A stretch of DNA of 64,000 nucleotides, from contig CAYYIV010000026.1 in assembly GCA_964472095.1 (NCBI GenBank), positions 1 through 64,000 of the forward strand, given 5' to 3'. Both the position numbers and the translations under genes were made by a program. Under the pieces are notes generated by a model. The model saw only the letters and a list, made by a program, of their open reading frames with translations, was not told where the DNA came from and did not search any database. Within the stretch, counting starts at the first letter, position 1, and every line of letters starts with the position of its first letter. This DNA comes from Pelagibius sp964472095. Lineage in GTDB: Bacteria; Pseudomonadota; Alphaproteobacteria; Kiloniellales; Kiloniellaceae. Positions 16,949 through 25,152 of the stretch are shown in pieces.

Positions 16949-17955
16949 GGGTCGAACTCCCATTTCAGCTGGGTGTGGTTCCCATTGAGTGGCTGCTGGT
17001 CGCGCTGCCGGCTCTGGCGCTGATGATGATAATGCTGGCGCTGTTCGGAAGCAGCGGGGCAGAAAAGCAGACACGCCGGCGCATCGACCGCATCCGCGTC
17101 AGCAACTCGCCGAAGTTGACGCCGCAGCAGATGATCTCGATCCGGCGTGCGAGCAGCGACAGCGGCATCGCCGTGGTCGACAGCCTCATCAAGCACCTCC
17201 TGCCGCGTCCGGAGCTGCTGCGTCTTCGCCTGGCACGCGCCGGCCTGCGCACTTCGCTCGGCAAATACCTTATGATCTGTCTCATCGTCGGCCTGCTGGT
17301 GGTCGCAGGCCTGTATTTTACCAAAGTCGTCCCGCTGCTCGTTGCGGTACTCTTCGGCCTGTTCGCGGCGATCATGCTGCCCCATGCCACTATCGGCTTC
17401 CTGGTCAGCCGCCGGCGCAACAAGTTTATCGCCCACTTTCCGGAGGCCATCGACCTCATGGTGCGCGGCTTGCGTTCAGGCCTGCCGATTACCGAGTCTA
17501 TTCGCACCGCCGGGACCGAAATCGAAGATCCGGTCGGCTACGAGCTGCGTCACATCACCGACTCAGTGCGACTCGGCGAGAAGCTGGACGGCGCGCTCTG
17601 GGACTCGTCTCGCCGGCTCAACATCCAGGAGTTCGACTTTTTCACCGTCGCGCTGAACATCCAGTCGGAAACCGGCGGCAACCTGGCGGAGACCCTATCC
17701 AACCTGTCCGATGTGCTGCGCCGGCGACGCCAGCTCAAGTTGAAGATCAAGGCACTGTCCTCTGAAGCCAAGGCGAGCGCTTATATCATCGGGTCGTTGC
17801 CTTTCGTCATGGCACTGCTCATCTTCATTGTGAACCCGGAGTATATCGACGACCTCTGGTACGATCCACGCGGTCACTTCCTCGTATTTCTCGGCTTCTG
17901 CAGCTTCGCGCTCGGCGTTGGCTCCATGTATAAAATGATCAAGTTCGAAATATGA
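16945..17955 (+). CDS. tadB: Inner-membrane platform protein TadB
   Basis: 336-residue T2SSF-family membrane protein, one of two platform proteins paired with the CpaF ATPase. Hydrophobic segments lie at about residues 12-32, 105-145, 270-290 and 305-325. The cytoplasmic T2SSF domain has FPEAIDLMVRGLRSGLPITESI and QSETGGNLAETLSNLSDVLR, both typical of TadB. It is translationally coupled at both ends by ATGA overlaps with cpaF and tadC. Confidence 0.93.
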   Translation: MRVELPFQLGVVPIEWLLVALPALALMMIMLALFGSSGAEKQTRRRIDRIRVSNSPKLTPQQMISIRRASSDSGIAVVDSLIKHLLPRPELLRLRLARAGLRTSLGKYLMICLIVGLLVVAGLYFTKVVPLLVAVLFGLFAAIMLPHATIGFLVSRRRNKFIAHFPEAIDLMVRGLRSGLPITESIRTAGTEIEDPVGYELRHITDSVRLGEKLDGALWDSSRRLNIQEFDFFTVALNIQSETGGNLAETLSNLSDVLRRRRQLKLKIKALSSEAKASAYIIGSLPFVMALLIFIVNPEYIDDLWYDPRGHFLVFLGFCSFALGVGSMYKMIKFEI

Positions 17956-18926
17956 CGCTGGCCGACCTCATCCCAGAAGGCATGTCCCTTGAGGAACTGC
18001 TGATCATCATGTCCTCGCTGTCCGTTCTGGTCAGCGTGCTGGCGGTCTGGTTCACGTTCCTGCATCGCGATGTCGCGGCGCATCGCGCCCACATGATCGC
18101 TGACCAGCGCCGCGAGATGCGCAGCAGCGTCATGGGGCCACGCCGGCGCGAGGCGCATCAGCCCAGCATAACCATCATGCGCAAGGTGGTGGAGACGCTG
18201 AAGCTGCTGGGCAGCGCTCAGGCCAACAAGGTCGCGCATAAGCTGGCGCGCGCGGGATGGCGAAACAAAGACGCTATCGTCCGCTTCTTCTTTGCGAAAT
18301 TCGCTCTGCCCTTTCTGTTCGGTGGCATTGCCCTCTTCATGCTCTATGGGATCGATGCCTACCCGATGGATGCGATGTCGAAGGCCGCTTGGGCGCTCGG
18401 CGTCACGCTTTTCGGAGCCTACCTGCCGGACATTATGGTCTACAACGCCGCCCAGAAGCGCCGCGAGGCGATCCGCAAGTCGCTGCCGGATGCGCTCGAT
18501 CTCATGGTCATCTGCTCCGAGGCGGGACTCAGTCTGGATTCCACCCTTATGCGGGTGGCCGATGAAATGCAGAAGACCGCACCGGAGCTTTCCGACGAAT
18601 TCGGGCTGACCGGTCTGGAGCTGGGCTTCCTCCCGGACCGCCGCACAGCGATGCAGAACTTCGCCAAGCGCACCGACCTGAGCGTCATCCGCGGTATGGT
18701 CGGCACCCTGCTGCAGGCTGAGCGTTATGGTACGCCACTGGCCCAGTCCCTGCGCGTGCTCTCTGCCGAGTCCCGCGAGGAACGCGCCATGAAGGCAGAG
18801 GAAAAGGCGGCGCGTCTGCCGGCCCTGCTGACCGTCCCGATGATCATCTTCATCCTGCCGCCCCTCTTCGTGGTGCTGATCGGGCCGGCGGCCCTGCGCA
18901 CCATCGATGCCCTGAGCAATATGTAA
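17952..18926 (+). CDS. tadC: Inner-membrane platform protein TadC
   Basis: 324-residue second T2SSF-family platform protein. Membrane segments lie near residues 13-35, 115-135, 140-160 and 290-315. The core is SLPDALDLMVICSEAGLSLDSTLMRVADEM with LLQAERYGTPLAQSLRVLSAE, as in TadC. It closes the visible tad operon: no tadD, tadE, tadF or tadG follows, and the next gene is on the opposite strand 36 bp away with no obvious terminator hairpin in the gap. Confidence 0.93.
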   Translation: MTLADLIPEGMSLEELLIIMSSLSVLVSVLAVWFTFLHRDVAAHRAHMIADQRREMRSSVMGPRRREAHQPSITIMRKVVETLKLLGSAQANKVAHKLARAGWRNKDAIVRFFFAKFALPFLFGGIALFMLYGIDAYPMDAMSKAAWALGVTLFGAYLPDIMVYNAAQKRREAIRKSLPDALDLMVICSEAGLSLDSTLMRVADEMQKTAPELSDEFGLTGLELGFLPDRRTAMQNFAKRTDLSVIRGMVGTLLQAERYGTPLAQSLRVLSAESREERAMKAEEKAARLPALLTVPMIIFILPPLFVVLIGPAALRTIDALSNM

Positions 18927-18962
18927 GCTCAGCCGCAGAGCACTTCCCGCCCGCAAGCTTCG

Positions 18963-20411
18963 TTACAGCACCGGCGCCAGCAACCGCGACAGGCTGACCC
19001 CGAAGCGGAACCAGAACGACTGGTCGTCCAGCTCTCCGGGCATCACTCGGCGGCTCAGGGCGAAGTCCTCTCGCAGCATGGCGTCGACCGCGCGGGCGAA
19101 GCGCCCATCCCAGACAAGAATCGAAAGCTCGAAGTTGAGCCGGAAGGAGCGGTTGTCGAGGTTGGCGGTTCCGACCGAGACGATCTCGTCGTCCACCAGC
19201 AGGACCTTCTGGTGCAGGAAGCCGGGCTGAAAGCGGTAGATCTCGATCCCTGCCCTCTCTGCCATGGCGTAGTAGCCGAAGCTCGCCAAGTGTACCAGCA
19301 CCTGGTCGGCGCGCCTCGGCAGCAGGAGGCGTACCTCGACGCCACGCAGGCGGGCCAGTTCCAGGGCCGAGACGACCTGCTCATCCGGTGCGAAATAGGG
19401 GTTGGCGATCCAGATGCGACGCTTGGCGCTGCGCAGGGCTTCCAGGAAGAACAGTTCGCAATTGTCCTGGCTATCCGCAGGCCCGGTCGGCAAGGGCAGG
19501 ACCTGCTGGCCGCCCTCCTCCGCCACCTGAGGGTTCCAGTCCAGATCCGGCACTTCGTGAGCAGCCCAGTACCAGTCCTCGACGAAGGAGAGTTGGACCG
19601 CCTGGACCGCCGGCCCCCGGATCCGAAGGTGGGTGTCGCGCCAGGGGCCCACGGCCGCATTGCGCCCGAGGTACTCGTCGCCGACGTTTAGCCCGCCGAC
19701 GAAGGCGACGCGCCCGTCCGCGACCAGAATCTTGCGATGGTTGCGGAAATTCAGCTGGAAGCGGTTGACCGGTCCTTGGGTGGTACCGAAGGGGCTGACC
19801 ACGACGCCTGCGGACTGCAGTTCGGCAATGAAACTGCGCGGCAACCCATAGCTGCCGATCTCGTCGTAAAGAACGTAGACACGCAGGCCGTCGTGCGCGC
19901 GCCGCATCAGCCGCGCCTTCAGGTCGCGGCCGAGATCGTCGTCGCGCAGGATATAGACCTGCAGCAGCAGATAGGCCTTCGCCGCATCGATGGCCGCGAA
20001 CATGGCCGAGAAGGCCTCCTCACCGTTCTTCAGCAGGCCGACCCCGTTGCCGCGGGTGAACGGCAGGCCGGCGAGCTGTTCGAAGACCCGCAGGTGGACG
20101 GCTTCGGCCGGCAGGCTCGATCGATGATCGCGCTCCATGCGCTCGCGCAATGCCGCCGCCACATGGTGGATCTTGAGATCGCCGGAGCGCCGGGCGGCAA
20201 CGTAGCCGTGGAACTTGCCACGGCCGAAGACCCAGTAGAGCGGCAGCGCAAGATAGGGAAAGGTAAGCAGCGAGATAGACCAGGCCACCGCCCCCTGCGC
20301 CGTGCGTGTGCGCACGGCGGCGTGCAGCGCCGAGACAATGCCAGACAGGTGGACAACGCCGGCGAGTAGGATGAGGCCAAGCCCCAGGTTGTCGGAGATC
20401 CAAACACTCAT
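18963..20411 (-). CDS. cls: Cardiolipin synthase, phospholipase D type
   Basis: 482-residue membrane enzyme that condenses phosphatidylglycerol into cardiolipin. Two N-terminal hydrophobic segments (residues about 8-28 and 40-60) are followed by two PLD boxes: NHRKILVADGRVAFVGGLNVGDEY and HQKVLLVDDEIVSVGTANLDNRS, each with the HxK(x)4D(x)6G pattern. Length and order match bacterial ClsA. It starts 34 bp downstream of the hybrid histidine kinase in the same direction, so the two may be co-transcribed. Confidence 0.93.
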   Translation of the reverse strand: MSVWISDNLGLGLILLAGVVHLSGIVSALHAAVRTRTAQGAVAWSISLLTFPYLALPLYWVFGRGKFHGYVAARRSGDLKIHHVAAALRERMERDHRSSLPAEAVHLRVFEQLAGLPFTRGNGVGLLKNGEEAFSAMFAAIDAAKAYLLLQVYILRDDDLGRDLKARLMRRAHDGLRVYVLYDEIGSYGLPRSFIAELQSAGVVVSPFGTTQGPVNRFQLNFRNHRKILVADGRVAFVGGLNVGDEYLGRNAAVGPWRDTHLRIRGPAVQAVQLSFVEDWYWAAHEVPDLDWNPQVAEEGGQQVLPLPTGPADSQDNCELFFLEALRSAKRRIWIANPYFAPDEQVVSALELARLRGVEVRLLLPRRADQVLVHLASFGYYAMAERAGIEIYRFQPGFLHQKVLLVDDEIVSVGTANLDNRSFRLNFELSILVWDGRFARAVDAMLREDFALSRRVMPGELDDQSFWFRFGVSLSRLLAPVL

Positions 20412-20444
20412 CGACGCTTCGCACCCCTCCGCCTCGCGGCGGCC

Positions 20445-23400
20445 CTATACCCGGGCTTCATCTGGCGCCGGAACGGCGAAGTCCTCGAGAAGGTCGGCAA
20501 TGGCAGTCCGCAGCGCGTCGGGATTGACCGGCTTTTGCAATGCGGGAAAGCCCTGCTCGGCGATTTCCTGCAGTTCCTCCTGGCCCTTGTCCGCCGTAAC
20601 GATCAGGACCGGCACCATGCGTCGGCAGAGCACCCGCAAGCGGCCAGCCGCGCGCACGCCATTGCAGGCTCTGGGCAGGCGATAGTCGGCGATGATCAGA
20701 TCGATAGCATCGGACATCGAGGTGATGATGTCCGCTGCGGAATCATAGTCGCCGGCCGTCTTGACGGTCCAACCCCAGGATTCCAGGGCACGCACCATCC
20801 CTTTCCTGATCTGCAGGTCGTCGTCGATCACCAGAACGGTGGACCGGCCCGGCAGCGGGACGCCAGGCTGTCCGGCTCGCCGGGAGAGCGGCAATTCCAC
20901 CGACTTGCCGGTCAGATCGAGCTCTATGGCAAAGACGCTTCCCTGGCCGCGCACAGAGTGAAGGAAGATCTCATGCCCCAGGGTATTGGCGAGCCGGCGG
21001 ACGATGGCGAGGCCGAGTCCAACACCGCGTCTGCGTTCGCGGGCCGGATTATCGAGCTGATGAAACTCCTCGAAGATGCGCTGCTGCTCCGCCTCGGGAA
21101 TGCCGAGCCCGGTATCCCAGACCTCGATGCGCAGCTTGCCGCGACGGCGCCGACAGCCGAGAAGGATAGCTCCTTCCTGAGTGTAGCGCACCGCATTGGA
21201 CAACAGATTGCTGAGAATACGCTCCAGCAGGTTGGGATCGCTGTGGATCACCTGACTCGACGGCACGCCGCGCAGCCTCAAACCCCGCTCGCGCGCCTGG
21301 GGGCCGTAGACCCGCACCATGCGGTCGATCAGCTGCTGCACAGGGAAGTCCATGAAGCGGCCCTCGAACCTGCCGCTTTCCAGCTCGGAAACATCGAGCA
21401 GGGCGTTCAGCAGGCGGCCGGCGGCGTTCGATGCCTCCCTCAAGTCGGCAATGATGGAATGGGCCTCTTCGTCAGCCACCGTGGCTTCGAGGGCGGCTAC
21501 GAAGAGTTCGATGGCATGCAGCGGCTGGCGCAGATCGTGGCTGGCGGCGGCCAGGAAGCGGGTCTTCGCCAGGTTGGCCTGCTCGGCAGTCTCGCGGGCC
21601 CGCCGCAGCTCGGTGATCTCGGTCGTGACAGAGGCCGTGCCGCCATCGTGGGTGCGGCGGTCGGTCACCAAGAAGATGCGCCCGTCGTGCCAGTTGATTT
21701 CGAAGGATCCCCGCGCGGCCCGATGCGCCGCGACGCGCTGGCGCAGCCACTCCTCGCGCTCGACATCGCTGTTCAGACCAGCGATGCAGCCATTGTAGGC
21801 ATTGGCGCGGGCGATCTCCTCGAACGCAGCGCCGGGGTAGATATAGAGCCCACCGCCGAAAGCACGCCCGCGGTAGATCTGATTGCACAGCACCAGCCGG
21901 CCGTTGGCGTCGAAGAGCGCGAAGCCGCCGGAGATGCTCTCGATGGCATCGATCAGGCGCTCTTCCGCGGCCTCGGCGCGCTGGCGGGCTTCGACCTCGG
22001 CGGACTCATCCTCGGCGACGCCGCGGTAACCGCGGAATCGGCCGTTGCGGTCATAGAAGGGCTTGCCGTTGATGCGCCAGTAAAAGCGCTCACCCTCGGG
22101 GCTGGTGTAGGCGGCGCGCAGGTCCTTGATCAGGCGGCGCGTCTGCAGGTCCCGCTGCAGGGCATACCAGAACTGATCGGACTTGACGTCTCCGGCGAAG
22201 AGTTCCCACAAAGTCCGGCCGGTCGCCTCGGCGGCCGTCGGCCGCGACCACCCGGATTCCTTCTGCACATCGAGGAAAGAGGAGAAGCGCAGGGATTCGT
22301 CCATTTCCCAGAAACCACCCGGGCCCGACTGGGCGAAGTCGCGAAACCTCTGCTCGCTTTCCCGCAGGGCTTCCTCGGCGGCCACCTGGTCCGTCACGTC
22401 GAAGCGGATGCCAATGAAGCCGCCGGACTCGAGAGGATGGTTGTGCGCCTCGATCCAGCGTCCTTCGCTGGTCTTGGTCCTGAAGGTCGGATGCTCGGGA
22501 AAAGGATTGGACTTCGGCCGCGCGAGGATTGCCCGTTCGTCTGCGGCGAGTACGGTGAACTGATCCCGGTCGAAAGCGAGCTTCATCAGTTCGGAATACG
22601 ATGCCCCCGCCTTGAGGTCGCCTGCCAGCTTCGGATAGAGATCCCGATACTTGCGATTGCAGAGCACCAGACGCCCCTCGTTGTCGAACCACACGAAGCC
22701 GTCCGTCATGCTCTCGATGGCTTCAGACAACAGCGCCCGGGACTGCGCGGCCTCCGTCTCGCTGCGAATCAGTGCGCGCTCTGCCGCCCTACGCTCCGTC
22801 ATGTCGGTGCAGATGGTGCCGATGCCGAGCACCCCACCGGCAGCATCAATCAGCGGAAACTTCACGGTCAGGACTTCGACGACTCCCTTGTCAAAGGGGA
22901 CCTGCTCCTCAAAGACCCTGACGTGGCGTGTTCCCAACACATCGAGATCGACGGCACGCACCCGCTCGGCCCAGACGTCTCCTATCCCCAGGGCGTCGGG
23001 CAGCTTGCCCTTCATCTGCTCGTTGGTAACACCGTAGAGTTCCTCGAAGCGCCGGCTCACCTGAACGTAGCGGCCCTCCGCGTCCTTCAGACAGATGTCT
23101 ATGGGCGCATACTTGAAAATCGCCGCCAACCGCCCTTCGCTGGCCCGCAGGGCGCTGCGCAGGGCGCCGTCGCCGGAATGTGGCGTCAGGGTGACGCTCC
23201 ACGCACCAGCGTTTTCCGGGGACACTTTCAGCGGGGTCCACTGGCAGTTCACTTCGCCGCCCGCTTCGTCGCCGCCCTCGATCACGAGGATTTCCGAAAC
23301 CGCACGGCCAGCGGCGACATGATCGAGAAGCCGCTGTTTCTGCAGCGGCGTGCGGGGCGCTGCGGCGAATTCGTCAAGCCGGCAGGGCGTCAGCGGCGAC

Positions 23401-23597
23401 AGGCGCCGCCCCGTCAGGCGCTCGAAAGCCTGGTTGCCGTACAGGAGCTCGGGCTCGGCGGCACCATCGTGGCAAAGCCCCAGGGCAACCGCCACAGGCA
23501 GCGCGTCAAGAGCCTCGCCGGCCAGCGCAGCAAGGCTCCCTTGTTCCCAGCAATCCGCGGCCGGCAACGGCTGGTCCAGAGATTTGACGATGTCCAT
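20445..23597 (-). CDS. Hybrid sensor histidine kinase with about five PAS domains and a C-terminal receiver
   Basis: About 1050 residues without membrane segments. Five PAS-like blocks follow one another: about 15-130, 150-275, 285-415, 420-560 and 570-690. Then come HisKA with the H-box LAAASHDLRQPLHAIEL, an ATPase with LLSNAVRYTQEG, DTGLGIPE and GVGLGLAIVRRL, and a receiver with VLVIDDDLQIRKGM and IIADYRLPRACNG. This is the NahK/ErcS-type soluble hybrid architecture; the signal is unknown. The frame is open to an ATG at 23648, but that start lacks a ribosome site; ATG 23597 with GGGTCGGGTGG upstream looks better. cls follows. Confidence 0.88.
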   Translation of the reverse strand: MDIVKSLDQPLPAADCWEQGSLAALAGEALDALPVAVALGLCHDGAAEPELLYGNQAFERLTGRRLSPLTPCRLDEFAAAPRTPLQKQRLLDHVAAGRAVSEILVIEGGDEAGGEVNCQWTPLKVSPENAGAWSVTLTPHSGDGALRSALRASEGRLAAIFKYAPIDICLKDAEGRYVQVSRRFEELYGVTNEQMKGKLPDALGIGDVWAERVRAVDLDVLGTRHVRVFEEQVPFDKGVVEVLTVKFPLIDAAGGVLGIGTICTDMTERRAAERALIRSETEAAQSRALLSEAIESMTDGFVWFDNEGRLVLCNRKYRDLYPKLAGDLKAGASYSELMKLAFDRDQFTVLAADERAILARPKSNPFPEHPTFRTKTSEGRWIEAHNHPLESGGFIGIRFDVTDQVAAEEALRESEQRFRDFAQSGPGGFWEMDESLRFSSFLDVQKESGWSRPTAAEATGRTLWELFAGDVKSDQFWYALQRDLQTRRLIKDLRAAYTSPEGERFYWRINGKPFYDRNGRFRGYRGVAEDESAEVEARQRAEAAEERLIDAIESISGGFALFDANGRLVLCNQIYRGRAFGGGLYIYPGAAFEEIARANAYNGCIAGLNSDVEREEWLRQRVAAHRAARGSFEINWHDGRIFLVTDRRTHDGGTASVTTEITELRRARETAEQANLAKTRFLAAASHDLRQPLHAIELFVAALEATVADEEAHSIIADLREASNAAGRLLNALLDVSELESGRFEGRFMDFPVQQLIDRMVRVYGPQARERGLRLRGVPSSQVIHSDPNLLERILSNLLSNAVRYTQEGAILLGCRRRRGKLRIEVWDTGLGIPEAEQQRIFEEFHQLDNPARERRRGVGLGLAIVRRLANTLGHEIFLHSVRGQGSVFAIELDLTGKSVELPLSRRAGQPGVPLPGRSTVLVIDDDLQIRKGMVRALESWGWTVKTAGDYDSAADIITSMSDAIDLIIADYRLPRACNGVRAAGRLRVLCRRMVPVLIVTADKGQEELQEIAEQGFPALQKPVNPDALRTAIADLLEDFAVPAPDEARV

Positions 23598-23714
23598 CGA
23601 GCCACCCGACCCATAGAACTTTTCACGATTATAGCGACATTCGGCCATCGGAAAGTGCCCTATCCGAGTCTCCGCGGCGCTCTCCAGGGCCCGGTTCAGT
23701 CCAGGAACATGAAT

Positions 23715-23758
23715 CGTTAACCATAAACTACCTTAAAGCGAACCTCTAACCATTAACG
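23715..23758. promoter_or_regulatory. Candidate CtrA-type sites upstream of the 23825 gene
   Basis: CGTTAACCATAAAC at 23715-23728 and CTAACCATTAACG at 23746-23758 both contain the TTAACCAT-like half-site of the cell-cycle regulator CtrA, and the outer hexamers CGTTAA/TTAACG form an inverted pair. The sites lie in the divergent gap between the hybrid kinase and a small unknown gene. The spacing is not the classical TTAA-N7-TTAA, so this is a candidate only. Confidence 0.35.
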
Positions 23759-23824
23759 AAAGCGAAAGAGGTCATGCTCTAGCCTTTAAAGGATCGATCA
23801 CATTCATGCCCGGAGCATTCGGCC

Positions 23825-24055
23825 GTGCCGAAGTACGACGTGAAGCTTCAGTTGGACGACGAAGAACACCAGATTCACCTGGAAATTTACCAGCAGGTGA
23901 TCTCTCTGCACGAGCAGACCGAGGAAGAGGTCGTCCATCGGGCCAAGCAGCAGTTCCGCCACTGGGCTGAGAACCGCGGCCCGGAATGGAAGCTGGTTGC
24001 TCTGCGCCTGCCGTTCGCCGCCGTCACCGATAGCGAAATCCGCGTCACCCACTGA
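23825..24055 (+). CDS. Small conserved-looking protein of unknown function
   Basis: 76 residues, acidic and hydrophilic, starting MPKYDVKLQLDDEEHQIHLE and predicted as a beta strand pair followed by an alpha helix (QQVISLHEQTEEEVVHRAKQQF) and a last strand (WKLVALRLPFAAV). The start could also be TTG- or GTG-like upstream, but ATG-equivalent 23825 gives the best frame. I recognise no family. It faces away from the hybrid kinase across a gap with candidate CtrA-type sites, and its coding usage matches its neighbours. Confidence 0.6.
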   Translation: MPKYDVKLQLDDEEHQIHLEIYQQVISLHEQTEEEVVHRAKQQFRHWAENRGPEWKLVALRLPFAAVTDSEIRVTH

Positions 24056-24094
24056 TCCACCGGCAAGGGACCCGCTCCCGCCCGGCCGGAACCG

Positions 24095-25060
24095 TCACCG
24101 TACCACGACGAAACAGGGCTGCCCTGCGCTGAGCAGGGCATTGCAGGCCGCTGCCGCCCCTTCCCGGGTCCCGAAGGCGCCGGCCTGAATGCGGAAGAAC
24201 GCGCTGCGTTCGCCCAGCTTCGCTTCATCCACCACCAGCCTCAGCGGTTTCAGGACGTCAGGATGCCGGCTCTGCAGCCGTTGCCATTCCTGCAGGACCT
24301 TGCTGCCGTCGGTGACCGCCGCCACCTGCACCAGGACGCTGCCTGTCGGCGGGCTCCAGGCTTCTGCGGCGAAAGTCTCCGCTGCCGCCTGCGCGCCGGT
24401 AGGGGCGTCGACGGCCGGCGCCGCCGCCGTCGGCTCACTGGCTGCCGGCGTCGCCGTCGCGGCAGCAACCTGCTCCACCGTATCGGGAGTGGCCTCGGCA
24501 ACCGGAGGGAACTTAGGCGGCGGTGGCAGACGGGACTCGCGGCGCGGCGTTGGAGCCACTGCCGCCTCCATGTCGCCGGCCGGCAAGGCTTCAGCGCTGA
24601 CCTCCTCCACGGGGGCCGCGGCGACCTGAGGCGGCGCCGGAAGGCCCGCTGCCGCCGCACGGTCCCGCGCGCGCTGCAGAGCGAGCTCGGCCTCGGTCGG
24701 CGGCCTCGCAGATTCGTCCAGGGCGGACTCGAAGGTCAGGCGCTGCTCGCTATACCCGACCGCGGTTTCGCTCGCGATCAGCCCCTCGGCCAACTGGTTG
24801 CGGTCCACAGCCTCCGGCGCGCGCTCGAAGTCGAGATCACGCGACCAGGGCTGCGGCTCGGTCGGTTGTGCCGGCGGGGGCGGCGCCTTGTCCGCTTGCG
24901 ACACCAGGGGTGGATCGGATTCCCGGGGCGGCCCCATCTCGACGGCGCAAGCCGCGAGCAGCAGGCAGCCCATGGCTGCGGCAACGGCACGGACACGGCC
25001 GGCGGCCCGGCGCCGAATCCCGCTGGGTACTGATATGGTTAATGAATCTGCCCGTTTCAT
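24095..25060 (-). CDS. SPOR-domain lipoprotein
   Basis: About 321 residues. The signal peptide ends in the lipobox LLLAAC, so it is predicted to be lipid-anchored. A long Pro/Ala-rich low-complexity middle (about residues 90-230) leads to a C-terminal SPOR domain of about 75 residues (SVLVQVAAVTDGSKVLQEWQ, FFRIQAGAFGTREGAAAACNAL), which in other proteins binds denuded peptidoglycan at division sites. ATG 25060 is preferred; an ATG at 25111 would put 17 extra polar residues before the signal peptide. It resembles RlpA/DedD-like accessory proteins only in the SPOR part. Confidence 0.8.
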   Translation of the reverse strand: MKRADSLTISVPSGIRRRAAGRVRAVAAAMGCLLLAACAVEMGPPRESDPPLVSQADKAPPPPAQPTEPQPWSRDLDFERAPEAVDRNQLAEGLIASETAVGYSEQRLTFESALDESARPPTEAELALQRARDRAAAAGLPAPPQVAAAPVEEVSAEALPAGDMEAAVAPTPRRESRLPPPPKFPPVAEATPDTVEQVAAATATPAASEPTAAAPAVDAPTGAQAAAETFAAEAWSPPTGSVLVQVAAVTDGSKVLQEWQRLQSRHPDVLKPLRLVVDEAKLGERSAFFRIQAGAFGTREGAAAACNALLSAGQPCFVVVR

Positions 25061-25152
25061 GGCACAGAAGGTACGACCGCCGGGCGGCGGCGGCAAGTGC
25101 CGCAAGCGCACGGGGAGACACCGGGCGCCGCCGCTGGCGGCCGCCTTCCCCG

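Noticed and set aside
23704..23718. GGAAC with CGTT upstream of the gene at 23825
   Set aside because: Only six bases separate the motifs, so it cannot be an EcfG promoter.
20535..23720. Very long open frame (about 1060 codons) on the plus strand opposite the hybrid kinase
   Set aside because: It is the antisense shadow of a high-GC gene: no recognisable domains, Gln/Arg/Gly/His-rich composition, and the kinase frame has clear motifs.
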